From NCBI GenBank assembly GCA_002751075.1, contig NAOQ01000369.1:1-12912 (forward strand): DNA of 12,912 nucleotides, written 5' to 3'. Below the pieces are notes generated by a model. The model was not told the origin of the DNA and ran no database searches. It saw only the letters and a program-made list of their open reading frames with translations. The position numbers and the translations under genes are program-made. This document shows positions 1 to 11,700 of the stretch, in pieces. This stretch comes from Ichthyophonus hoferi (lineage: Eukaryota; Opisthokonta; Ichthyosporea; Ichthyophonida; Ichthyophonidae). Numbering within the stretch: position 1 is the stretch's first letter; each line of letters begins with the position of its first letter.

Positions 1-61
1 TACAATATAGTATAGTATAGTATAGTATAGTACAATATAGTATAGCCTAGTATAGTATAGT
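1..61. repeat. TATAG pentanucleotide microsatellite
   Basis: About twelve imperfect copies of TATAG, with occasional TACAA and CCTAG variants. It begins at the window edge, so its full length is unknown. Confidence 0.9.
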
Positions 62-208
62 AAACTATAGACTTTCTAATTAGACGGTCAATTATATGCT
101 TTCTATAAAAGTACAAAAGATCGTATTCATCCAATTGTATTGTAGTTACTATATCTATCCAATTATATTGTAGTAAATATATCAATCCAATCAGGATGTA
201 TACAGTAC
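1..208 (-). other. Intron after exon 18 (continues past window edge)
   Basis: AT-rich noncoding sequence with no conserved PLC segment. Positions 1-61 are a TATAG pentanucleotide tract. Three CCAAT pentamers lie between 130 and 190. Confidence 0.8.
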
Positions 209-316
209 CTGATCTACCTCTTCTACAAGGGTGGCCGGAAATAGGCCAATTTTGGCGTCATATTCTCCGGTCCAAAACAGACCATCTCCCTTTCTGACAT
301 TACGAATGATTGCCCC
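209..316 (-). CDS. PLCG: PLC-gamma exon 18: SH3, second half
   Basis: It starts [20 protein letters not shown] and continues [16 protein letters not shown]. It aligns with vertebrate [20 protein letters not shown] and LWFPSNYVEEM. The n-Src loop, the Trp (FW instead of WW) and the FP of the 3-10 turn are present; SNY is ATL. Acceptor CAATTAG|GGG. Two in-phase donors are possible: CAG|GTACTG (used here) and GAG|GTAGAT nine bases earlier, which would end the exon at 218. Exons for the second PH half should follow beyond the left edge. Confidence 0.92.
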
Positions 317-736
317 CTAATTGCGACCACCACTTAATTAGTCGTTGCACACATTCATTGCATATGGGTCACTGCTAAATAACAGAAATAACAGGGAACT
401 AAGCAAAATAGGTTGAATAAAAATGCCATTTTGCTCAACCCTCTAAAACAAAATTGTTTTTTAATTATTTTTTAAAATATTAAAATACGTATTTCAACAC
501 AACTATTGCTTGATCGCTATTTATTTGTTGGAAAAAATAAAACACCTCACAGATGTCAGAAATTAATAGTTGATTAATATTAATCTTCAGTTTAACCAAT
601 AGGATAAATGCACTATGATACCATACCACACCCAAATACTTAAAAACAAATATTCTATTATGAGGTAAAGTAGACAGCTTGTATGTTTTATTATATTATA
701 ATATCGTTTTTAAAAAAAATAATTACACGTATAATG

Positions 737-790
<54 letters not shown>

Positions 791-3700
791 TGAATGTTTT
801 CAAATAGATAGTAAGGTATGATGTGTTTATTTAATTAAATGAGTGCTACGAATCAATCAAATGGCTGGAATACATTATGACCTTCAATGAGTGATAAAAA
901 ATATATTACCTGTGGGAACGCTAGATGGGTAGGAGTGTGATCGGGCGGTGCGTATTGGTCCACTGCCTTGGCCATTATCTGCACCAGTACCCAGTTATAT
1001 TAATGCTACATATACTCCTTATATGGTATACTCATTATGCTAGACCAATGCATAGTTTCACTATTGCTATTTATAGTGCTATATAGAATGAAAACAAGCA
1101 TATAGCAGCCACTCATACATACATAATTTTTATCGCAATTACTCCATTTGGCAACCATTTCAATTGGCTGTTGGTCAGTGCTCTGTTGAGGTTCATACAC
1201 GACGAGGGGTACTGGTTAGTAGTTAAGACCAAGTGGGTTGCCATATACAGAAGTATATTGTAAATATACACAATAATAGTTAATATATATGCATTAAAGT
1301 GATAGTAACAAGAATACTAGAGTGTATTTTTCATACATAAAGATAGCTATACAAAGTAGATCTTCTATGTATACAAAACATTATGTCACGCTTATAATTC
1401 CTATATACTGCCTTATATACTCCTAAATAGGAAATAAACATCGAACAATTTTCATATATGCACAGCCAATGATTGATTATATTGTAGGTAATATGTGCAT
1501 AAATTCAACTGGCACATTATCATTGGCGCAATCCTGTAACTGTCTTTAATCCACATCCTAACCAATTACAAACAAAATCATTACCTCGTGGTCTGAGATG
1601 GTATATCTCTCCTGTAATATCTTGGTCAATAATATATTGTTTAAAGGTTGACGTAATTTAGTGTTGTGGGAAAGATTGTATGCGTGATAATAGTCCACTA
1701 GTTCACCGAGAGTATCAAACAGAGCATTGCCAATAACGTACTGTCCCTCCTCTAATGTGATTCGACAATGCTTGTTGCTACCTTCCGACCTGTAGTTGAT
1801 TCTTTGTTAGGATCTACGTGGAGATTTGTTTGTTTGTTTGTTTGTATGTATGTATGTATGTATGTATGTATGTATGTACAGAAAACAATATGAGGCCATG
1901 CACCCAGTATCAACAATTACCCAACTATCCCCATGCAGGCCCACCATGACTCAGTGTGACAAAGCCAGAATAAAGCTACGAAAAAAAAAAAATGAAAAAA
2001 AAAAAAATGTATATAGGAATAAAAACTGAAATATAATAAGAATAAAAAATGTAATAAAGTAATACAAAGAGATAATGGAAACAATAACGAGATAAAAACA
2101 TAAACAAGAGGAAATTTTAGGCAGAGTATACCTGAAGGATATAGATATCTTGCTCTGGTTAGAGCCACTCTCACGCAATAGAAAGCCCCCATCTTGACCA
2201 TATTGACGTAGCATTATCTCAGCTTCCATTTTGGACAAAGAGCCATTCCACCAGCTGTGTTCATTATTCTGTTTTACTTTTAAATAGCCGTAACTATTGG
2301 TACTTTTAACTAACTTATACATATACGAAGCCAGATAATGAATAATATCAAATTTCAACACATCATATCATACTATATACACTGCTATATAACATATTGT
2401 ATAATATCTTGTCACATAAAAAAATCATAATAAAATGATAGGTTAAAATACATTTTTATTTAATATTCAACATCAAAACGTAAAAAAACAAAACAAAGCA
2501 ATATCCCATTAAAATACTCACACGTATTGGCTCAGATCCTCTTGCTATCAGCCAATGAATGGTGTTATATATGTGCACAAACACGTGTTTGTTAGTATAT
2601 GGACACATATAGCATATATCTATTGATCTATTTACACATGTATTTATTTCATTTGGTTGTCAAAGTAGCAGGTGTAGCAAGGTCAGAAATAGATTATGAT
2701 TGACTGTAGGTTACATTGTAATATCGACAGCCAACGATAAAGCTGAATTACATTGAAAATACTATTTTAAAAAAGAATGTGATTAAATGTTGGAATAAAT
2801 ATATTTCTTTAATATTAATATATGTTTGTTACAAATATATAATTTATGGTTTTCCAATAAAATATATTATACTTATCTACATTTTTACCTTAAAAATTAA
2901 CAAAGAAAATTCATTAGCGATCCTGATACATAGATGATCAGAGAGGTGAGCAAATCAGAAACCTTATATGCTATAAGCCAGCCAGTTATATTTCTACTTT
3001 TCTTGTCTTTATTATTCATTCTCTTTTATTTGTTAACATAGTAAAATTTTATATTGTATTTCATTATACACCTCTAGACTCTGTTTAATTAAGCTATTCC
3101 TTTTTTATTCTTTACGTTTTACTACATATTCCTCTCTATTGGTATATACAAACAATATCATATCATAAAATAACATTATACTACATACAATAACAATATA
3201 CTACATATAATAACAATATACTACATATAATAACAATATACTACATATAATAACAATATACTACATACAATAACAATACATACAATAACAATATACAACA
3301 TACATACCAACACAACAGCTTGACCAAGAGAAAACTGGCTGGAAACCAATGTCAATGGATGACGTTTATAATACTCCGCCAGTTCATACAGGGTTTGAAA
3401 GGAAATCATATCCATCACCCAGAACCCACCGCCCTCCCCATTGGACGATCGAATGCGTGCATGTTGTACTTTCCCTTTGTAACTGCACGTGATATAGGTA
3501 AGTATATATAGAATAGCAATGGCCTTTCATGGCAAGTTATCACGTAACTAGTAGCTAGCAACCAATCACATTAATTATATAAGAGAGAAAATGTGATGCT
3601 AACGATAAATATAACGAACAGTTAGAAGTAAATAATACATAGAATAGATAATAATTCTAGTTGAACATACATTAAGACAAAACATAAAACAATAAAACAA

Positions 3701-5682
3701 ATAAACACTTAGATTCTGCTACAATGATTTATTTCATTTCATTTTATATTATTTTATATTATTTGGTATTCTTTTACATTATTTTATTGTAATATTATAT
3801 TATATTATATTATATTATATTGTATTATATTGTATTACATTATATTAGGTTATATTATATTACATTACATTATATTACATTATATTACATTATATTAGAT
3901 TACATTAAATTATATTATATCACATTATATTCTATTATATTATATTACATTATACGTATACTAAAAAACAATTAAACAACATCTATACATACACAAAGGT
4001 CAGCACGTATTCATTGACATGGGTGACACCCTCGCGAATCATATAAGTACCATCGTCCGTGGAGAATGATAACAGGAGGTTTTCGGCACTTGTACGTGGT
4101 CCTTTAAATAAGGTTAGGTGCGGTTGGTAGTGCACTAGCTGTGAGGTCTGTGTATAGTATATACAGTATGTAGTGTATAGTATGTAGTATATAGTTCGTA
4201 GTGCATAATATGTAGTATATAGTGTGTAGTTTATAGTATATAGTATATGGTATATAGTATGTAGTATGTAGTGCATAGTGTATAGTATGTAGTGTATAGT
4301 ATATATAGTATGTAGTATATAGTATATAGTATATGCACATGTGTAGGAGTTAGTACATTATATAATAGAATCTTACATGATATTCAATAATATGAAAACA
4401 AACATAACCCATGAATTAAATAAAAAACAGAAAGACAAATCCGTATACATCAATGAGCATATACACCAGATATAGTCTACGTCACCTACATTTAGTGTAA
4501 CCTCATTGCATCTCTCCCTGTCCCTCTCGGTATACGTATTCGCACACAACCAATTTACTCTCTCCCAATCATTTTCTTTCTGCCTTAAAAGTCTTTCCAG
4601 GCCAAGCCTTATAAAACTCATATAATATCACAATCTAGCTTGGTCCAATCAAACGATAATAATTAAATAAGCAATAAATAGAACCCAACCGTATACCTCC
4701 TCGTCATCTTCCACATATTTCTGGAATTCAAAGCAATGCAATAATTCGTCCGTCAAACTAACGTCATATTGCTTCCATTCCTGGGAAAGTGGGGAACGCC
4801 AATCAAAAAAATGATTTTAAAATTTAAATTTAAATAATACAATACATACAACCAATGATAGCATTAGTTCTCTTTGCAGTTATCACTCTCATTCGCCTAA
4901 TAGCTATAGCCTTCATTGGTTCAACGAACATTATTAGTAAGTCTTTCAAAAAAGTGGGTATTAAAGTTATCTTTTAGAATCTTTCGTACTTGTATATTTA
5001 AATTTAAATAGAAATCACTGATTGAATATTTAAATATTTAGATTCGCTCTGAGAAGCTCGCATACGCCCAATCATTAAACACGTTTAAAACAAAACATTA
5101 TATAACACACCAATAGCAATAATATATATTATCATAAACCACTATAATACTTCAATTCAAACATACATGATTGTACACACCCAATGAAACAACCTGTCAA
5201 CCTTATCACCCAATCATTTATTCCTTGTTGCTATAACCCCAGCAGAGTTAATCTAATACATAGACATAAAATAGATAATACAATCAAAATCATAATCAAA
5301 AACAGTTTAATAAACATGAAACTGACTGGTAGACCAATTGGAAACAGCAGATCAAGTAGATAAAGTAAGCATTGGTATATTTCTCAAGAATATTATCAAG
5401 CTATGACTATATTGCCCAAAAAGGGAACATACAATACTCTTATATTATATTTTTGTACTTTCATAAAAGGTAATACACTATCTCTCTATAAGTTAATCAG
5501 CTATCACTTACGTAATTATTACGTACATACCCTATTGCCAATCACTTACGTAAATATTACGTACATACCCTATTGCCAATCACTTACGTAATTATTACGT
5601 ACATACCCTATTGCCAAATATATCGGTCTCCATCCACAGGTTGCCTTGCATTATAGCTACACCTACATCCATATCTGTAGTT

Positions 5683-5717
<35 letters not shown>

Positions 5718-8700
5718 ATATGTATATGTTAATATGTATATGTTAGTATGTATGTATATGTTAGTATGTATATGTATATGCATATGTTAGTATATATATG
5801 ATAGTATATACATGTATATGTTAGTATTAAAGTAAATAGATACAGGCAAATGGGTATTTACCCAAGTACCTTATATAAGTATATTGGGCTCTCTATTACA
5901 TTCTAATATATAGATTATAAATAGATACTAAAACCAAGTATTGCAACCCAGTGATTTTACATTTACTTATATATATATATATATATATTCTGTCTTTCAT
6001 GTATAGTAGGTGTAGACTACGTCGGCTCAGGGTAGGGTATGGTAGCGACCAATGAAATATATCCCTTATATTATATAGTACTACAGACTATCATAGCTAA
6101 TGGTACCAAAAGAATCATTTTTATACTATACTCTATCATACCATATCATATCATATCATATCATATCACACCATACCATATTATATCATACCATATCATA
6201 TCATATCGTATCATTTCCATGCATGACACATGACAAAGCACCAACCATAACCCACCTGTACTAGTAGAATCATGAGAGGAGACTGCAATATCCCCATCCT
6301 TCACGCCGTCACGGATTTTCTTATTCTATAAAAAACAAATTGTTAAACACTAGCATAACACTACATAATATTATAACCAGAAATGTCCTAAACATAGTGT
6401 TCTATTAATATAAATTGTTTTTTCCCTGGTTCCATTTCTCTCTCATCGGTTGTCTTTAATGCTGTATAATCGCACTCTCTGCTAGCTAATATTTCTTATA
6501 CTATAACACTAGTATACTATTTACTATACTATACTTCACTATACTATTTACTATATATCCATAGGATATCCAATCCCTAATGCTCACCAATCATTAAAAG
6601 GATGGATGTAGTTATTAGTATCAATCAAAAACGAAAACAACCATACATGTAACTACACTCACTTTGATTATAATTTTATATTGTAAATCATTGGGAGATG
6701 GTAGTGTAGTAGCATTTTCATCGTTGGTGGTGATCAGCAGATCTCCAAGTTCACTATGGACCAATTGATAATCAGAAAATATAATTATGTATGGCATGAT
6801 ATTCTAATATTAATAATCAGTGGCGAGGTTATGTTCAAATTAGTGGTTATAAGTTTAAATATTATTAGTCATTGTATGGCTTTAGCCAATAATAATGGAA
6901 GAAAATAAAAATTAGTAGCATATGCACCCCAATGAGTTGGTCCAATTAAATTAGTCTAAAATTCATGGAATATGTAAGAATCAAAGTTAGAAGGAAAAGA
7001 AGGTGGCATTATAATGAATTACAGCTTAGATCATCCAATAGATTGGATATAACATTTCTATGTAACCTATAGATATTGAGCATTAAAGGCTGGTTAATAT
7101 TATTTTCTCTATTCCACCATAGGGGTTAATATAAATCTCTTATTTTAAAACAATGAATGAATCCAATCAAGTCAACCTTAAAATTATAAAATCACCAAAT
7201 CACAAGACCCTGTGGGTGTAGAGATGTGGCCACATATGAAGCTTATAGCTGATGCAAAACCCATGTATGACGTCATAATTAATATTATAAATAATATTAT
7301 ACATCACTACTAGTACACTCATTAAATCTTATGAAAATCAAAATTTCTAAATATTACTATTATTACAGCTCTTGCTTGTATCATTTAAAACAATTAGGTC
7401 AAAACCCTTAAAAAAAGTATTAAATATTAATAATTAATAGTGAATTGTTAATAACGTATTATTGTTAATATTGGATGATTACAAATTGATGATAATTAAT
7501 AATTAATAATAGAGGAATCATGTGATATTTAATTCCAGAGAGGCCTAGTTAAATTATATAATATAATGAGTATAGTATAGTATATAATATAATGAGTATA
7601 GTATAGTATATAATATAATAGTTAATAATATACTGTTGATAATTATAAAGTAAAAGATAAATCAACATAAAGTTACGTACCTCTGAAACACCTTCGCCAT
7701 ATATTTCTGTTGCGGAAGACTACAATGATTCTCAATAGAGAGAATGACCGGATACCTAACAACCACAAGCGAGTTATACGTCAGTGTGATATGCAACTTC
7801 GGCTCAATTGGCTTATTATAAGTTTTAGTTACATGAAGTTTATAGTATTGTGCTGGGAAAATCACAAAAAGAAAAATCCAACTGAAAATTGTTTTATGCA
7901 TCTATTTAATTCAATCAAATATACATATCAACAAAATAACAAAATACTATTTTATTGCATGTCTTACAGTGGAAATAGGAGATAATATAACGAGTGACAA
8001 AGTTGACAAGTATAGAAAAGAATAGTGTCAAGACTTATAATGTAAAATCCGTGGTAATAGACGGAATATGAACAGTTAAAAGTTGTAAAGATAATAGAAA
8101 TATTAGCAAATGAAATGTAATTAACTGGGAATAATGTCTTTCGATTCTGTATTTTCACGGTATATTTGCCCATTTTGAGGTTTGCAATCACATATTAACC
8201 GCTTTTAAAATGTTAAAATGAGGATTCAGTGGTTTATCTAATACAAATAGATTTTGTTACGATTTATAATAGCATAACTTGGGGTTTTTTAACCAATAAA
8301 ATAATATTTTATAACAATAAAAATGGAGAATTGACTAATATGCATTGAATAGAAATAAAAACACATGCTGATATAATAATAAGATAGTACAAAAGAAGGA
8401 AAGTACAATAGGAGGTGAATGACTGCAAATATAATAATAATATTACTATAGAACAACAGGCCCAGAGGATTATAGTATAAAAATATAATGGTATAGTGGT
8501 ATAGTAGTATATTAATATATTAGTATAATAGTAAAATAGTATAGTAGTATAATATTATAGTAGTATAATAGTATAGTAATATAATAGTATAATAGTATAG
8601 TAATATGATAATATAATAGTATAAGAGTATAATAGTATAATAGTATAATAAAATAATATAATAGTATAATAATATAATAGTATAACAGTATAGTAGTATA

Positions 8701-11700
8701 GTAGTCCAATAATATAATAGTATAATAGTATAGTAGTATAGTAGTCTAATAATATAAATAGTATAGTCGTACAGTAGTATAATAATATAAGAGATTATAA
8801 TAGAACGATATTATAACATGGGAGTATAATACTGGAATCAGATGGTAATATGAACAGATAATAGAATATGAGTAAGAGAATACAAGATCACAATATTAGA
8901 AAAAAGAAAAAAGAAAAAAAAAACAACTCAAAGAAGCATTTTTAAACGCAAAATACACCGTCAGAGGTGCTAAACATGTACTTACGGTGACGTATCAAAT
9001 GCATGTTTTTTGATTACTTTCACTACATCCTCAAATAAAATCTTTGATGTCAGAGTAAATCCATGATAAATAATTGGCACGCCGTTCTTACCATCCCAGG
9101 TATCCACTATAAAGGTGAAGTTAAATTAGGTAAACCAATCATACTATTGCATTAAATTATTGATTGTTGATCTAGAGGCAATATATTATAAAAATGAAAG
9201 TGGATTGGGTATCAAGTTATATTTAACTTTATGGATGGTTGGAATAAAGGCCATACAGTGTGAGTATTTTTATGTAATCTATTTATAGACCATTTTAATG
9301 TAATAAGTAGTGTATGAGTGGCTTATGATACAAAAGCAAAAATATAAATAATTTGACCCAATAGACGGCAATAGTTTATATTTTAGTAGGGGTAAATGTG
9401 TGCATCTTGAAATTGGATTATAAGTAAATTAACAAACTATTTTAATATGGTTGCTTTAATTAGTCTAATTACTCTAATTACTCTACACGGCAAAATATCT
9501 TATGCTTCTATCGTAAACAAATAGGGACAATTTTAAAAATGTGAATTTTGGTTTTAATACAAGATATGTATTGAACGGATAAATTAAAATGACAAGGTAA
9601 TTAGAGTGAAATAAAATAAAACAGACAAGTTGTCGTTAATTCATTTACTTCATGGATACTTAATTAAGATTTTAATACAATAAAGAGAATTGACTCTTAA
9701 TCAAATTAGTGTGATGTATATAAGATACAGTACACATAGTCCTATATCGTCACCATAACACCGAGGGGATAAGCTGTAGTCAATTAGTAGAAGTGAAAGA
9801 GAATATTAGAATAAAAAAGGAAGAAGCAAGTAAGAGTAGGTATAACAGCGAGATATATAAGATAAACAAACTTACATTCTATACAGCGACAGCCCATTCG
9901 CAAAGCGTAGATATACGCTTCAGTAGATGACTCACTACGAAATTGATCGCCTAAAAGGTAGCTAGATAGGGGGTAGAATTAACATTGTCATATGGAGTGA
10001 TATTATTGGTTTTTTGTGTATTAATTAATCAATTAATTAATTATTATTTATTGGTGGCTTTCAGTATCTTCTGCTAAACATACCTTCTATGATACCTATT
10101 AAAGCCATTAAAAAAATAAATCGGCGATTCCAATACCTGTACCCCATTAAATTATAATATTATATATATATATATATAACTTCATTCATTTGTTATATAA
10201 AACCTCAACGCAATATTAAACCTATTGTAGTAAGTAAGCCATAAATCATAACATTTATTTATTTAAAAATTATAATGCGTGGATTAGTAATCAAACATAA
10301 GTAAACATCAATAATGATATATAAAGGCAGAGCTGGCATATAGACCTACAACATCTATCTCTACCCGCTTTGCTCATTTCTGTTCTATGTGGTTTATGTA
10401 TGGCTTTCAATATTATTGTTTTGCATTACGTATTATACCATATATAGTAATATTAACCTTACTTACTACTATTCCAGATTACACATGATCTCCAGCTCAC
10501 CTTATATATTCTATTGTTTCATTCGCACTGCACTTCACACATACCTAACCACACTTAACCAAACAACCAATGACTACACTACTTTCAAAACAGATCAATT
10601 GCATTGGCAAGGAAACCAAATCCAGGCAATGGAATTAGAAATACCTACGTATTGTGTGAGGAGTTGATGAAGTATTGGTTCAGAGGTAAGTTCATATCCT
10701 GATAAACAACATCATGATGGACATTGAAGGCGTTGTTATGTCGACTGATTATATACGCTGTGAATGTGAAACATATAATGATTGGAATGTGATGTTTCCA
10801 TGACAACAGTATATAGTGTATAGTAGATAGTAGATAGTATGCAGATGAACACCAGTGCATTACAATAAACTAATAATAATATTTATTGATGTTTTAGAGC
10901 AACCAAGAAATCAATCAATATCATTCATTTTTTTCTAATTAATATTACAGGGCACAAATTAATTAGATTGTAGTTAAAGCATTTTGAATTTTATAAACAG
11001 GTCTATAAAGGAATATAATTGGTAAACGGATAGCGAAAGCGTTTAAAGACTTCAAAAAATAATGTAATAAGTGTAGAGTATGTTAAAAGCCTTTAATAGA
11101 GATGTTAAGCAGAAATAATATTCTGTGTATATGAATCAACAGAGACATGATCAGCTATATATACTATACTACCCATATATTAGGCCTATGAACATAATAT
11201 GTATTGATAGTAACTGGATAGGATAAACTAAAACAATTCATACGCATAAACAGATACCTCACTATTCTAATATCCTTATTCATGGTAGATAGGTTGAAAA
11301 TAATATGATGTACATTAAACTAACTATGATATTTATATAATATAGTAGCGTATATGTGGTATATATTGAATAGCCAAGTATAGAGTATAGTAGAGTATGT
11401 TATATTATAATATATAGTACATAGTATAATATGGTATGTTTATGTAGTTACCTGCCCATATCTACAACCGTTCGGACAAGATGGATAGAAGGCTCATTTA
11501 CAAGTTCATATGGACATGCCATAATAGAAACCAATGGGAAGAGAGATGTACATACAGATAAACCAATGGGTAAGGGTATACGTACATGCAAACTGATCCT
11601 TTGTCCACGTAGGGGTCGCTTCGATATCGTCACTGGTCTCAGCGTATTGGGCCATAATACCTCTAATATACATCGTATCGTGGGCCAATGGATCCTGTTC

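Larger units (their letters stand above)
1790..2131 (-). other. Intron 14-15
   Basis: A 342-bp intron containing two A-runs (1981-2007) and a TTTG/TATG tract close to the acceptor of exon 15. No coding signal beyond frame extension from exon 14. Confidence 0.8.
5675..6255 (-). other. Intron 9-10
   Basis: A 581-bp intron made largely of simple repeats: TA and TATATG tracts at 5684-5828, a TA run at 5969-5988 and CATAT copies at 6130-6211. No other feature seen. Confidence 0.8.
9962..10648 (-). other. Intron 4-5
   Basis: A 687-bp intron with an ATTAATTAATC stretch at 10021-10046 and a TA run at 10159-10178. The plus-strand open frame at 10389-10667 runs over exon 4 in antisense and shows no domain. 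Confidence 0.8.

Noticed and set aside
1826-2029. Plus-strand open frame beginning in the TTTG/TATG tract
   Set aside because: It is a translated microsatellite followed by the poly(A) runs, not a gene.
4373-4621. Minus-strand open frame of 82 codons inside intron 11-12
   Set aside because: The full frame has no PLC similarity. Only a possible 21-base cassette within it is worth testing, and that is listed as a finding.
4822-5010. ATTTAAATTTAAATA copies as possible terminal repeats of a small DNA transposon
   Set aside because: The sequence is a self-complementary AT-only string. There is no target-site duplication or longer inverted repeat around it, so chance in AT-rich DNA is enough.
5503-5616. 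CRISPR-like array
   Set aside because: The three 38-bp units abut directly without spacers, and the setting is an animal-type intron-exon junction.
7710-7985. Plus-strand open frame of 91 codons
   Set aside because: It lies antisense over exon 7, which has an unmistakable PLC motif on the other strand. The frame shows no domain of its own.
7964-8191. Minus-strand open frame of 75 codons inside intron 6-7
   Set aside because: Exons 6 and 7 join perfectly in phase and alignment without it. It has no recognisable motif and no need to exist in the protein.
8512-8709. Open frames through the TAGTATAATA array
   Set aside because: Tyr/Ile/Leu-only translation of a simple repeat, not a membrane protein.
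10389-10667. Plus-strand open frame of 92 codons
   Set aside because: Mostly intron sequence, ending over exon 4 in antisense; no domain or splice context of its own.
11491-11585. Continuous reading of the SH3/EF-like frame through intron 2-3
   Set aside because: The exon 2 frame reaches a stop in this interval and the other open frame cannot join exon 4 in phase, so a small intron is the better reading.
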